Assembly: GCA_030524455.1 (NCBI GenBank)
Contig: JAUNGT010000018.1
Span: forward strand, 1-54,992
Reading direction: 5' to 3'
DNA: 54,992 bases
DNA from: Eubacteriales bacterium
GTDB taxonomy: Bacteria; Bacillota; Clostridia; Lachnospirales; Lachnospiraceae
Positions 15,742 to 24,893 of this stretch are shown piece by piece. The notes beneath the pieces were generated by a model. The model ran no database searches. It was not told the origin of the DNA and saw only the letters and a list, made by a program, of their open reading frames with translations. Position 1 is the stretch's first letter. Each line of letters starts with the position of its first letter. The position numbers were made by a program, and so were the translations under genes.

Positions 15742-16761
15742 ATGGCAGTAAAAGTAGCAATCAATGGTTTCGGCCGTATCGGTCGTCTGGCTTTCAGACA
15801 GATGTTTGGCGCAGAGGGATTCGAGATCGTGGCAATCAACGACCTGACCTCTCCCAAGATGCTGGCTCACTTACTGAAATATGACTCCACCCAGGGCAGA
15901 TATGCGCTGGCTGACAAGGTTGTAGCAGGAGAGGATTCCATCACTGTAGACGGCAAGGAGATCAAGATCTACGCAAAGTCCAACGCAGCAGAGCTGCCCT
16001 GGGGCGAGATCGGCGTTGACGTTGTTCTGGAGTGTACCGGCTTCTACACCTCCAAGGCAAAGGCTCAGGCTCACATCGATGCAGGCGCTAAGCACGTTGT
16101 TATTTCCGCTCCTGCGGGCAACGATCTGCCTACCATCGTTTACAATGTTAACCACGAGGCGCTGACCAATGAGGATACCATCATTTCCGCTGCTTCCTGC
16201 ACCACCAACTGCCTGGCTCCTATGGCGAAGGCTCTGAACGATTCCTTCCCGATTCAGTCCGGTATTATGTGCACCATTCATGCTTACACCGGCGACCAGA
16301 TGACTCTGGACGGCCCTCAGAGAAAGGGTGACCTGAGAAGATCCCGCGCTGCAGCTGTGAACATCGTTCCCAACAGCACCGGCGCTGCAAAGGCAATCGG
16401 CCTGGTTATCCCCGAGCTGAACGGCAAGCTGATCGGTTCCGCTCAGCGTGTTCCTACCCCTACAGGCTCCACCACCATCCTGACCGCTGTTGTGAAGGGC
16501 AACCCCACCAAGGAAGCGATCAACGAGGCGATGAAGGCTGCAGCAAACGAGTCCTTCGGCTACAACACCGATGAGATCGTATCCAGCGACATCATCGGCA
16601 TGAGATATGGTTCTCTGTTCGATGCAACCCAGACCATGGTTCTGCCGATCAGCGATGATCTGGCTGAGGTACAGGTTGTTTCCTGGTACGACAACGAGAA
16701 CTCCTACACCAGCCAGATGGTTCGTACCATCAAGCACTTCGGCAAGCTGCTGAACGCTTAA
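15742..16761 (+). CDS. gap: Glyceraldehyde-3-phosphate dehydrogenase, type I
   Basis: A 339-residue NAD-dependent enzyme converting glyceraldehyde 3-phosphate, phosphate and NAD+ to 1,3-bisphosphoglycerate. It shows the Rossmann start ([12 protein letters not shown]), the active-site block [12 protein letters not shown] with its Cys, and C-terminal [19 protein letters not shown] is a few bases before the ATG. Codon choice is strongly biased compared with its neighbours (few rare codons), as usual for highly expressed glycolytic genes. It leads gap-pgk-tpiA, but a terminator-like hairpin after it suggests it is made in excess of the other two. Confidence 0.98.
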   Translation: MAVKVAINGFGRIGRLAFRQMFGAEGFEIVAINDLTSPKMLAHLLKYDSTQGRYALADKVVAGEDSITVDGKEIKIYAKSNAAELPWGEIGVDVVLECTGFYTSKAKAQAHIDAGAKHVVISAPAGNDLPTIVYNVNHEALTNEDTIISAASCTTNCLAPMAKALNDSFPIQSGIMCTIHAYTGDQMTLDGPQRKGDLRRSRAAAVNIVPNSTGAAKAIGLVIPELNGKLIGSAQRVPTPTGSTTILTAVVKGNPTKEAINEAMKAAANESFGYNTDEIVSSDIIGMRYGSLFDATQTMVLPISDDLAEVQVVSWYDNENSYTSQMVRTIKHFGKLLNA

Positions 16762-16822
16762 TCGTTCAAGGCAAGCCGCTGCCCGGGTTGGGCAGTATTG
16801 TCGGAAGACATAGAGACCAGTG

Positions 16823-16856
16823 GAGGTCCGGTCTGAGAAGGACCGGACCTCTTTTT
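16823..16856 (+). terminator. Terminator or attenuator between gap and pgk
   Basis: An 11-bp perfect stem (GAGGTCCGGTC at 16823-16833 with its complement at 16841-16851), a seven-base loop and TTTTT. Some readthrough to pgk is likely, since no strong promoter is obvious in the 36 bases left before pgk. Confidence 0.85.
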
Positions 16857-16892
16857 ATATCATTTTCACAGTACAATCAGGAGGTGCCTGTC

Positions 16893-18116
16893 ATGGGCTT
16901 AAATAAAAAATCTGTTGATGATATCAACGTAAAAGGCAAGAGAGTTCTGGTAAGGTGCGATTTCAACGTGCCGCTCAAGGACGGCGTGATCACTGACGAT
17001 ACCCGTATCGTTGCGGCTCTGCCCACCATCAAGAAGCTGATCAACGACGGCGGCAAGGTGATCCTTTGCTCCCACCTGGGCAAGGTAAAGAACGGCCCCA
17101 ACGAGGGCGAGTCCCTGGCTCCCGTGGCTGTCCGCCTGTCCGAGAAGCTGGGCAAGGAAGTGAAGTTTATTCCGGATTACAATGTGACCGGCCCTGCGGC
17201 GACCGAGGCGGTTGCGCAGATGAAGGACGGCGATGTGATCCTGCTGCAGAATACCCGTTTCCGCGGCAAGGAGGAGACCAAGAACGGCGAGGAGTTCAGC
17301 AAGGAGCTGGCAGATCTGGCGGACGATTATGTATGCGACGCATTCGGTTCCTCCCACCGTGCACACGCTTCCGTTGCGGGCGTGACCAAGTATATTTCCG
17401 CGAAGGGCGGCTCCAACGTGGTTGGCTACCTGATGCAGAAGGAGATCAACTTCCTGGGCAACGCGGTTGAGAATCCGGTTCGTCCCTTCGTGGCGATCCT
17501 GGGCGGCGCAAAGGTTGCGGACAAGTTAAACGTAATCTCCAACCTGCTGGAGAAGTGCGATACCCTGATCATCGGCGGCGGCATGGCATTCACCTTCTTG
17601 AAGGCACAGGGCCTGGAGATCGGAAAGTCCCTGGTAGACGATGAGAAGCTGGACTACTGCAAGGAGATGATGGAGAAGGCAGAGAAGCTTGGCAAGAAGC
17701 TGCTGCTTCCGGTTGACGCGGCTGTGGCTGACGCATTCCCGAACCCGATCGACGCGAAGATCGACGTAGAGTATGTGGATGCGGACAAGATCCCGGCAGA
17801 CAAGATCGGCCTGGATATCGGACCCAAGTCCGCAGCTCTGTTTGCAGAGGCTGCAAAGACGGCAAAGACCGTTGTTTGGAACGGACCTATGGGCGTGTTT
17901 GAGAACCCCGTCCTGGCGAAGGGCACCATCGAGGTTGCCAAGGCTCTGGCGGAGACCGACGCTACCACCATCATCGGCGGCGGCGATTCCGCAGCGGCTG
18001 TCAACCAGCTTGGCTTTGCGGACAAGATGAGCCACATTTCCACCGGCGGCGGCGCTTCCCTGGAGTTCCTCGAGGGCAAAGAGCTTCCCGGCGTGGCTGC
18101 TGCTGACGACAAATAA
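16893..18116 (+). CDS. pgk: Phosphoglycerate kinase
   Basis: A 407-residue glycolytic kinase that moves phosphate from 1,3-bisphosphoglycerate to ADP. It has the N-terminal [15 protein letters not shown], substrate-binding blocks SHLG and NTRF, and the C-terminal nucleotide loop [13 protein letters not shown]. Length is standard. The ATG at 16893 follows AGGAGG; longer upstream frames would run through the terminator hairpin. tpiA begins 38 bp after its stop. Confidence 0.97.
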   Translation: MGLNKKSVDDINVKGKRVLVRCDFNVPLKDGVITDDTRIVAALPTIKKLINDGGKVILCSHLGKVKNGPNEGESLAPVAVRLSEKLGKEVKFIPDYNVTGPAATEAVAQMKDGDVILLQNTRFRGKEETKNGEEFSKELADLADDYVCDAFGSSHRAHASVAGVTKYISAKGGSNVVGYLMQKEINFLGNAVENPVRPFVAILGGAKVADKLNVISNLLEKCDTLIIGGGMAFTFLKAQGLEIGKSLVDDEKLDYCKEMMEKAEKLGKKLLLPVDAAVADAFPNPIDAKIDVEYVDADKIPADKIGLDIGPKSAALFAEAAKTAKTVVWNGPMGVFENPVLAKGTIEVAKALAETDATTIIGGGDSAAAVNQLGFADKMSHISTGGGASLEFLEGKELPGVAAADDK

Positions 18117-18154
18117 AAACACCTGATTACAGGATAAAGAAGGAGAGGATTCCA

Positions 18155-18904
18155 ATGGCAAGAAGAAAGATTGTAGCCGGAAACTGGAAGATGAACATGA
18201 CTCCCAGCCAGGCGGTAGAGCTGTGCAATACGCTGAAGGATCTGGTAAAGTCTGACGACGTGGACGTGGTTTACTGCGTGCCCGCCATCGACATTGTACC
18301 TGTTGTGGAGGCGGTAAAGGGCACCAACGTAGAGGTTGGCGCGGAGAACATGTACTTTGAGGAGAAGGGCGCATACACCGGCGAGATTTCCGCGGATATG
18401 CTGCTGGACGCAGGCGTGAAGTATGTGATCATCGGACATTCCGAGAGACGTGACTACTTCAAGGAGTGCGACTGCCTGCTCAACAAGAAGGTGAAGAAGG
18501 CGCTGGAGAAGGGCCTGATCCCGATCCTGTGCTGCGGCGAGACCCTGGAGCAGAGAGAGATGGGCGTGACCATGGATTGGATCCGCCTGCAGATCAAGTC
18601 TGACCTGGACGGCGTGACCGCAGATCAGGTTAAGGGCATGGTGATCGCATACGAGCCGATCTGGGCAATCGGCACCGGCAAGACCGCTACCACCGCACAG
18701 GCGGAGGAGGTCTGCAAGGGCATCCGCGAGTGCATCGCAGAGATGTACGATACCGATACGGCTGAGGCTGTCCGCATCCAGTACGGCGGCTCCGTAAATG
18801 CTGCCAATGCGGCAGAGCTGTTCGCACAGCCCGACATCGACGGCGGCCTGGTAGGCGGCGCTTCCCTGAAGGCTGACTTCGGCAAGATTGTCAACTACAA
18901 GTAA
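18155..18904 (+). CDS. tpiA: Triosephosphate isomerase
   Basis: A 249-residue TIM-barrel enzyme interconverting dihydroxyacetone phosphate and glyceraldehyde 3-phosphate. Catalytic blocks are GNWKMN (Lys 13 region), GHSERR (His) and [11 protein letters not shown] (Glu), with the phosphate-binding YGGSV and [15 protein letters not shown] precedes the ATG. It ends the gap-pgk-tpiA run; no phosphoglycerate mutase or enolase follows. Confidence 0.97.
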   Translation: MARRKIVAGNWKMNMTPSQAVELCNTLKDLVKSDDVDVVYCVPAIDIVPVVEAVKGTNVEVGAENMYFEEKGAYTGEISADMLLDAGVKYVIIGHSERRDYFKECDCLLNKKVKKALEKGLIPILCCGETLEQREMGVTMDWIRLQIKSDLDGVTADQVKGMVIAYEPIWAIGTGKTATTAQAEEVCKGIRECIAEMYDTDTAEAVRIQYGGSVNAANAAELFAQPDIDGGLVGGASLKADFGKIVNYK

Positions 18905-18931
18905 GATCTGGATAAACAAATAAATCATTAT

Positions 18932-19010
18932 AAAACGGCCAGTGAACAGCTTTGCTGTGAGCTGGCCGCAGTATTGCGGCGGATAGGGGAAGGAAATCTT
19001 TCCCTATCCG
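18932..19010 (-). terminator. Two hairpins between tpiA and the AbiE-like genes
   Basis: Hairpin CGGCCAG-N3-ACAGC / GCTGT-N3-CTGGCCG (18936-18968) is followed on the minus strand by TTTTAT, making a terminator for the leftward genes. A second stem, CGGATAGGG with CCCTATCCG (18980-19010), lies before it. Neither has a T-run on the plus strand, so the 3' end of the tpiA mRNA is less certain. Confidence 0.7.
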
Positions 19011-19021
19011 ATTTGCAAGCA

Positions 19022-19807
19022 TTAACGATGCAGGTTCAGAGGATTTTTAATCTTTATCAGGCCATATGCCTGGCGAAGTCTTTCAAACAACTCTTTATCC
19101 GTCATGCGCACTCCAAGCTGTTTGAGATTGAAATTTTCATCCTCTGATAATTCTATAAAGCGACGTATATCTTGAAGAACAGCGGTAGGCGCCTGAATTG
19201 TTTGGGTAGGATTTAGCAGTTCTGCCAGTCGGAAAACATCATTGAGATGTTTCCGGATATCTTTACTATCAATCTGCTCCCCTGCAAACTTTCGTCCGGA
19301 TAAGTCAAGCCATGCCTTCATCTTAAAAGGGATAATATATGGTGTACTAAGGACAGCAACATCGTCAAGAATATATTTTCCTTCCCGCAGAAATTGGTAA
19401 TAGCTGTCATCAAGGAGAATTGCTGACAGGCTTGCAATGCTTTCTTCCAGAGGAATGGGAGTAAGTACTGCACCTTCCGGAAGAGAGATGGCATCTATTT
19501 TTCGAGAGAATAGTTCAATCATTGCAGGAAACGCAGCATTAGTCGGATGGGTAAAACGGTAAAATTGTGGCTTCTGAGTGCTCTTATTCCGATGCTCATA
19601 ACCGCCAAAGTCGATATATTCCCAGAATCTTATGCAAAAATCGGCTGTAAGCGCTTCTACGATCAGCACAAGATCAATATCTTTTGTAGCACGAAAGTCC
19701 CGATCTACCTCGGACATGATTAAGTCACAGGCAGTTCCGCCAATAATAGTATAGCAGTCTTCATAACCTGAAAACCAGCTTCTAAAACTCTCAAATCCCT
19801 TTACCAT
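19022..19807 (-). CDS. Nucleotidyltransferase, AbiEii-like putative toxin
   Basis: A 261-residue protein with the nucleotidyltransferase signature: IIGGTACDLIM near residue 20, then FRATKDIDLVLIVE with the Asp-x-Asp that binds metal. This arrangement is like AbiEii/AbiGii and related proteins, toxins of type IV toxin-antitoxin systems that also act against phages. It overlaps the upstream regulator-like gene by 17 bases, with GGGAGG inside that gene, so the two are coupled. GC is clearly lower than in the flanking glycolytic genes. Toxicity is inferred only; nucleotidyltransferases of this shape also have other roles. Confidence 0.65.
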   Translation of the reverse strand: MVKGFESFRSWFSGYEDCYTIIGGTACDLIMSEVDRDFRATKDIDLVLIVEALTADFCIRFWEYIDFGGYEHRNKSTQKPQFYRFTHPTNAAFPAMIELFSRKIDAISLPEGAVLTPIPLEESIASLSAILLDDSYYQFLREGKYILDDVAVLSTPYIIPFKMKAWLDLSGRKFAGEQIDSKDIRKHLNDVFRLAELLNPTQTIQAPTAVLQDIRRFIELSEDENFNLKQLGVRMTDKELFERLRQAYGLIKIKNPLNLHR

Positions 19808-20750
19808 GGTAATCCTCCCAGAATTTTTCTAAAAGTTTTTCCAGTTCACTTTGAATACGCTCATCTGTTTCGTCCTTCAGAGACTGATGGAGTGACAGTA
19901 CATCGACGCAGCCATTCCTGGCAAGAATCTTAGGATTGTATGTCCAAAGCTGAACACATTGCTGTGCATTGGCATCCGTCAGACTTTGTTCAAGCTGAAT
20001 TGTCTTATCTGGCATTTTTTCCAGAGCAAAGGTATCTATCCTTGGAGGATTCAGCATGGTATATTCCGATAATGCGGTAAGCCCTGCCTTGTAAGCCGGA
20101 CCAATTGAAGTGCGATCAAGGTAACCCTGTTTTTTTACCGGGGAACGAAGAAACTCCTCAGCTTTCTGATACAATTCCTGCCCATGAAAGTCGGATGTGA
20201 TAATTTTATTGACTCCAATCCTGTAGGTACGGAGCAGCCCGGTATCTTCCAGCTGTTTTACTGCACGGGAGATTGACATGGCAGAGAACTGTAGTTTATC
20301 AGAGATATCGCTCATGGGAAGCTCCTGCACGCTGCTGTAAATGTAATAAAACAGGAGCATCTGCGCAGATGGAAGTAAGAGCCGCGCTGTGAGATGTTCC
20401 GGAGAAAACATCTCCTGAAGCAAAACTCCCATAAATGGCAGATAGATCTGTCGGTTTTCCACAACAAACGCAATATTGTTATCAAGCAAGGCCTTCCGCT
20501 GCCTGGCGGTGCATTTGTTCAGAATCAATACAACAGGTATCGATGCAGACTTTATAAGCAAAGAGAGATGCTTTTTGACTGTGGAGATTGGTTCCATTTT
20601 TCCCTTCGGATAGACGAACAGAGCGTTAATTTTTCCGAGAAGAACCATCTGGAAGTGATAACGGTCTGTCAGCAGGTAAGGTAAGGAGGCTTGCTCTGGC
20701 CAATTATGATATGTCACTTTTAACTTCAAGGCGTTTTCCAGATATTTCAT
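19791..20750 (-). CDS. Winged-helix protein, AbiEi-like putative antitoxin
   Basis: A 319-residue protein with a central winged helix (about 140-190: LPMSDISDKLQFSAMSISRA followed by a wing ending TYRIGVNKII). The C-terminal 110 residues, including PPRIDTFALEKMPD, look like a folded domain. AbiEi antitoxins are wHTH proteins that repress their operon and precede an AbiEii toxin gene, as here, but in the classical family the wHTH is N-terminal, so this is a diverged or convergent form. Composition is AT-rich, suggesting acquisition. The start ATG at 20750 has AGAAAGG upstream. Confidence 0.55.
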   Translation of the reverse strand: MKYLENALKLKVTYHNWPEQASLPYLLTDRYHFQMVLLGKINALFVYPKGKMEPISTVKKHLSLLIKSASIPVVLILNKCTARQRKALLDNNIAFVVENRQIYLPFMGVLLQEMFSPEHLTARLLLPSAQMLLFYYIYSSVQELPMSDISDKLQFSAMSISRAVKQLEDTGLLRTYRIGVNKIITSDFHGQELYQKAEEFLRSPVKKQGYLDRTSIGPAYKAGLTALSEYTMLNPPRIDTFALEKMPDKTIQLEQSLTDANAQQCVQLWTYNPKILARNGCVDVLSLHQSLKDETDERIQSELEKLLEKFWEDYHGKGI

Positions 20751-20784
20751 ACGTTATTTCAACCTTTCTAACATTGATAAGAAC

Positions 20785-20813
20785 ATTATAACATAACAAA
20801 AGTTAAAAGACAA
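20785..20813 (-). promoter_or_regulatory. Promoter of the AbiE-like pair
   Basis: Minus-strand TTGTCT (20808-20813), exactly 17 bases, TATAAT (20785-20790), 35 bases before the start codon, in AT-rich sequence. Confidence 0.7.
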
Positions 20814-20924
20814 ATATAGAGTTAAAAATTGTGGTATCAAATAAAAAACCGCATTGAGTCGCATAAAAAGAAAAAGTCATCACTTTAATTCGATGAACTG
20901 CTTTTCGCAGCGACATGTCTGGTA

Positions 20925-20930
20925 TATAAT
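20925..20930 (+). promoter_or_regulatory. Probable -10 box of the AraC regulator gene
   Basis: A TATAAT with no good -35 at the right spacing, 43 bases before the GTG start. Regulation by an activator, perhaps the AraC protein itself, is possible. Confidence 0.4.
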
Positions 20931-20972
20931 AGATCCTATAAAACACCGCGGAATCGAAAGGAGGGGGAAGAA

Positions 20973-22034
20973 GTGCTGCCCGATGAGAAGCAGGCGCTTG
21001 CCGGTGCGGTCGATATTTTAGCGCATCCGAAATTACCGGATAAATTTGAGGGAACGGGCTTATACGGCGCTCCGCAAGAGGAGGAAGATCTGTTGCGCCC
21101 GGACGGTAAGGTGTTCCGGGTGTCGAATGAAACGGGACATGGGCGGATTACCGTTTATCAGGTTTTTTCGGGGATTGAGCTCTACTACAACGATATGCAC
21201 ATGGGATATTGCAACCAAAATCAGGCCACCGCAAAAAATATGGTGGAAATCAATCATTGTTCCGTTGGGCGCTTTGAGTGCAGCTTTGGCGAAAACAGCT
21301 GCTGCTATATGGCGGAAGGCGATTTGGCCATCAGCTCCGGGATGAAGAAAAAATCGAATTCCTGTTTTCCGCTGAACCATTATCACGGGATTTCCATACT
21401 CATCCATTTTGACGAGCTGCTGCCGGAGGTGCAGCGGGTCATGGAGCTGCTGAGCATTGATCTTCGGCACATTCAAAAATATATATGCGAAGGCAACCGC
21501 TGCTACATTATGCGGGCCAACCCGTCGATTGAACATATTTTTTCGGAGCTCTATCATGTCCGGGAGCAGAGAAAACCGGGATATATGAAGATCAAAATAC
21601 TGGAGCTGCTTCTGTTTTTAAGCGATCTCAATACGGCGGAGGAAGCGCTGCAGACAGATTATTTCAATCAAAATCAGGTTGCCCTGATTAAGGCGGTCGC
21701 GTCGTATATTACGGAGGATTTGACGGCGCATCATACGATCGGACAGCTTTCGCAAACCTTTGAAATTTCTGCAACGGCACTGAAAAAGTGCTTTCGGGGC
21801 GTTTATGGAACGTCTGTTTATTCCTACCTCCGCACCTATCGGCTTCAGGCTGCCAAAAAGCTGCTGGCGGAAACGGAGCTGTCCGTGACCGAGATCGCAA
21901 GCAGGATCGGATATGAAAATCCGAATAAGTTTACTTCCGCTTTTAAAGAAATGTTCGGCCATTCCCCGACCGGGTTCCGAAAGAGTGTCCGTTTGGATAG
22001 AAGCGGGGCCGTATGGAGTGGCGAGGAAATCTGA
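20973..22034 (+). CDS. AraC-family regulator of the ECF transporter locus
   Basis: A 353-residue regulator with an unassigned N-terminal sensor half and a C-terminal AraC double helix-turn-helix (about 245-345), whose second helix includes LSVTEIASRIGYENPNKFTS and ends GHSPTGFRK. The size and layout resemble YbtA/PchR-type regulators, which respond to siderophores, but the ligand is unknown. The start is GTG at 20973, with AAGGAGG before it. It precedes the ECF transporter genes by 67 bp, so it probably controls them. Confidence 0.85.
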   Translation: MLPDEKQALAGAVDILAHPKLPDKFEGTGLYGAPQEEEDLLRPDGKVFRVSNETGHGRITVYQVFSGIELYYNDMHMGYCNQNQATAKNMVEINHCSVGRFECSFGENSCCYMAEGDLAISSGMKKKSNSCFPLNHYHGISILIHFDELLPEVQRVMELLSIDLRHIQKYICEGNRCYIMRANPSIEHIFSELYHVREQRKPGYMKIKILELLLFLSDLNTAEEALQTDYFNQNQVALIKAVASYITEDLTAHHTIGQLSQTFEISATALKKCFRGVYGTSVYSYLRTYRLQAAKKLLAETELSVTEIASRIGYENPNKFTSAFKEMFGHSPTGFRKSVRLDRSGAVWSGEEI

Positions 22035-22101
22035 GATCCTTTAAAATGTCTCTTGCAGTTAGAAAAAGCTAACTTACTGCAGGATAAAGGAGGATTTCCA
22101 A

Positions 22102-22707
22102 ATGGAAAATGAAAAAAAGACAGGTAACAAATACACTGTCAAGGATGCGGCGATCATCGGGATCTTCTGCGCGGTCATGTTTGTTGTGTTTATGGCCTAT
22201 TCCATGCTGACCGGCGCGTCTCTGTTTTACTCTATGATTTTTAATGCCGCCGGCGCGGCGCTCCTTCTCGCGCCGTTTTATGTTTACATGTGCATGAAGG
22301 TTGGCAAGCATGGCCCTGCGCTGATCTACAATCTCATGTGGGCGCTCATCGCCGGCTTGATGATGGGGCCGTTTATGGTTCCCTGGTTTTTGGGCGGCGG
22401 GATTGTCGCAGAGCTTTCCATGTGCGGAAAAGATGCCTACCGCGACATGAAGCGGGTATCTGTTTCGTGGGTCATTACGGCCCTGGTCCGTGCGGCGCAT
22501 GGGATGTCGGAAATCTGGTTCTTTCAAGACGCATTTCTTGCCACCGGCGTCAGCGAACAGCAGGTTCAGCTTCAGACCCGGTATTACACGGATCCGAAGT
22601 ATGTTCTTTTGAGCCTGGCTGTCACAATCGTTCTGGCGATTCTCGGCTGTATGATCAGCAACAAACTGATTGTAAAGCATTTCAGAAAGAGTGGTGCGAT
22701 TCAATAA
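22102..22707 (+). CDS. ECF transporter S component, MptD-like
   Basis: A 201-residue membrane protein with about five or six hydrophobic segments, of the MptD-like family of substrate-binding (S) components of energy-coupling factor importers. It would bind the small-molecule substrate in the membrane and dock with the T component. AAAGGAGG is seven bases before the ATG. Next to it are the T and fused A components, so this is a dedicated (group I) ECF importer. The substrate is unknown; metal or cofactor uptake is possible because of the siderophore-type regulator and half-exporter. Confidence 0.75.
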   Translation: MENEKKTGNKYTVKDAAIIGIFCAVMFVVFMAYSMLTGASLFYSMIFNAAGAALLLAPFYVYMCMKVGKHGPALIYNLMWALIAGLMMGPFMVPWFLGGGIVAELSMCGKDAYRDMKRVSVSWVITALVRAAHGMSEIWFFQDAFLATGVSEQQVQLQTRYYTDPKYVLLSLAVTIVLAILGCMISNKLIVKHFRKSGAIQ

Positions 22708-22710
22708 ACG

Positions 22711-23388
22711 ATGGACATAAAATTTGATTTCCGAACCAAATTGCTTGTCATAGTCCTTATCATGTCGCTTGTGGCAGTGCTCACAAGCGACATTTTGATC
22801 TACACGCTTCCGGGCGTTTTAAGCGTGTATCTGGTGATCCAGGGCTTTGGCAGGCAGACTGTAAAATATCTGCTCGTCTGCAGCGTTTTTATCGTGCTGC
22901 GGCTGCTTTCCGGCGGACAGGGCGTTACCGTTCTTATGCCGGAAATGTTTCTGTTCATGGTGCTTCGCATCCTGCTGATGGTGATGGCGGCGCAGCCCGT
23001 GATCGGGATGCCGCCGGGGGAAGCCGTGGCCGTTTTTAAGAAAATCCACGCGCCGGACGGTATCGCCTTGCCTGTGACGTTTATGCTGCGTTTCTTCCCC
23101 ACGGTGCGCAGCGAATTTTCCGATGTATTTGCCGCCCTCCGGCTGCGGAAATTGCTGTCATGGAAGCATCCTTTGGATGCGATGGAGTATACGGTGACGC
23201 CTGTTATTTTCCGTTCCTCCAGAATCGCGGAAGAGCTTGCCGCCTCTGCGGAAAGCCGGGGAATCTCCAATCCCGGGAAGCATACCTGCCGCAGGAGGAT
23301 TGCGTTTCAGAAAAAAGACGGGGTCCTGTGCGTGATTGCGGTCTGTGTCACCGCGCTTTATTTTGCGCTGGAAAGGATGGCGGTATGA
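22711..23388 (+). CDS. ECF transporter T component (EcfT/CbiQ family)
   Basis: A 225-residue membrane protein with four or so N-terminal membrane segments and the C-terminal cytoplasmic helices that couple to the ATPases (the region ending RIAEELAASAESRGI holds the typical Ala-x-x-x-Arg-Gly-like motif). It starts three bases after the S component stop; no strong ribosome site is visible, so coupling is likely. Its stop overlaps the start of the ATPase gene (ATGATG/TGA). Confidence 0.85.
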   Translation: MDIKFDFRTKLLVIVLIMSLVAVLTSDILIYTLPGVLSVYLVIQGFGRQTVKYLLVCSVFIVLRLLSGGQGVTVLMPEMFLFMVLRILLMVMAAQPVIGMPPGEAVAVFKKIHAPDGIALPVTFMLRFFPTVRSEFSDVFAALRLRKLLSWKHPLDAMEYTVTPVIFRSSRIAEELAASAESRGISNPGKHTCRRRIAFQKKDGVLCVIAVCVTALYFALERMAV

Positions 23389-24869
23389 TGGAAAATGATC
23401 AGATAAGGCGAACCGTGCTCCGGTTTGAGGACGTTTCGTTTCGATATGCGGGAGCGGAAACGGAAAGTATCCGCCGGATTGACCTGGACGTAAAAGAGGG
23501 CGAGTTTCTCGTGCTGACCGGCGGGAGCGGCTGCGGTAAGACGACGCTGACACGGCTGATCAACGGCCTGGGCGAACAGTTTTATGATGGGACGCTGAAA
23601 GGGCGCGTTACCCTGCTGGGACGCAGCATATCGGAATATCCGCTGTATGAAATCGGGAAAAAAGTCGGCTCTGTTTTTCAGGATCCGAAAAGCCAGTTTT
23701 TTGCCAGTGTTACGGAGGACGAAATTGCGTTTGGGTGCGAAAACTACGGCGTTCCCTATGAGGAGCTGGACGGACGCGTTTCCAATGCGATCAGACGCAT
23801 AAACGGGGCTATGCTGCGCGGAAAAGAGATCTATCCCATGTCCAGCGGGGAAAAGCAGAAAATAGCGGTGGCCTCCGTCAACGCGGTGGATCCGGAAATT
23901 TATGTGTTTGATGAGCCGTCCGCCAATTTGGATATGGCTTCCGTGGAAGCGCTGAAAAATCTGATGGGTGAATTGAAGGCGGAGGGCCATACCATCGTTG
24001 TGGCGGAACATCGGCTTTACTATCTGACGGAGCTTGCGGACCGTTTCCTTTACATGGAAAACGGAACGCAAAAGGAGGAATGGACGCCCGGGGAACTGCT
24101 TTCCATGACAGAGGCAAAAAGGCGGGAGCTTGGGATACGGGCGGCGGATTTACGGCGCATTGAACCGGAAATTTTTTCTCCGGCGGAAAAGAAGGTGACA
24201 CTGGAAGGGAAGGAACTGGCTTTTTCGTACCGCAGGCATCCGGTCTTTCAGGGCCTCTCTTTTCAGGCCTGTGCCGGCGATCGGATTGCGGTGGTAGGTC
24301 AAAACGGAGTGGGAAAAACCACATTGTCGAAGATTCTCTACGGAATACAGAAAGAAAAAAGCGGGCGGATCCTGTATTACGGGAAGGAGATCCCCAGAGG
24401 CAAAAGGAAAAATTTTGCCTATTTTGTGATGCAGAATACGGATTGTCAGTTGTTTGGGGACAGCGTGGAGGGGGAGCTGCTCTTAAACGGGAAGGGCAGC
24501 ACCGGGGCGCAGAGGGAGGAGCTGCTGAAGCTGTACGGGCTGCTTGCGTACAGGGACCGGCATCCGGCCACCCTTTCCGGCGGTCAGAAGCAGCGGCTGA
24601 CGCTTGCGGTATCGGACTGGATCGATACGCCGGTTCTGATTTTGGATGAGCCCACCAGCGGCCTTGATTTTAAAAATATGGTGAACATATCGGAGCATTT
24701 GAAGTCGCTGGCGCAAAAGGGAAAAACGATTTTAATGATCACCCACGATTATGAATTTGCCGCGATGACCTGTAATCGCGTCCTTCATTTCATGGATGAG
24801 GATCACGCGGAAGCATTTCCCCTGCAGGGGAATCTGTCACGGCTCTATTCCTGCCTGATGGGCCGGTGA
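23385..24869 (+). CDS. ECF transporter fused double ATPase
   Basis: A 494-residue protein with two ABC domains. Domain 1 has Walker A GGSGCGKTT, signature MSSGEKQK and Walker B VFDEPSANLD. Domain 2 has Walker A GQNGVGKTT, signature LSGGQKQR and Walker B LILDEPTSGLD. Both are intact, so this single protein supplies the EcfA and EcfA' functions. The start is the ATG at 23385, overlapping the end of the T component by four bases; longer upstream frames are spurious. It powers the importer with the two preceding genes. Confidence 0.9.
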   Translation: MMENDQIRRTVLRFEDVSFRYAGAETESIRRIDLDVKEGEFLVLTGGSGCGKTTLTRLINGLGEQFYDGTLKGRVTLLGRSISEYPLYEIGKKVGSVFQDPKSQFFASVTEDEIAFGCENYGVPYEELDGRVSNAIRRINGAMLRGKEIYPMSSGEKQKIAVASVNAVDPEIYVFDEPSANLDMASVEALKNLMGELKAEGHTIVVAEHRLYYLTELADRFLYMENGTQKEEWTPGELLSMTEAKRRELGIRAADLRRIEPEIFSPAEKKVTLEGKELAFSYRRHPVFQGLSFQACAGDRIAVVGQNGVGKTTLSKILYGIQKEKSGRILYYGKEIPRGKRKNFAYFVMQNTDCQLFGDSVEGELLLNGKGSTGAQREELLKLYGLLAYRDRHPATLSGGQKQRLTLAVSDWIDTPVLILDEPTSGLDFKNMVNISEHLKSLAQKGKTILMITHDYEFAAMTCNRVLHFMDEDHAEAFPLQGNLSRLYSCLMGR

Positions 24870-24893
24870 GCTGTATTTCTGAAAGGAGTTTTT

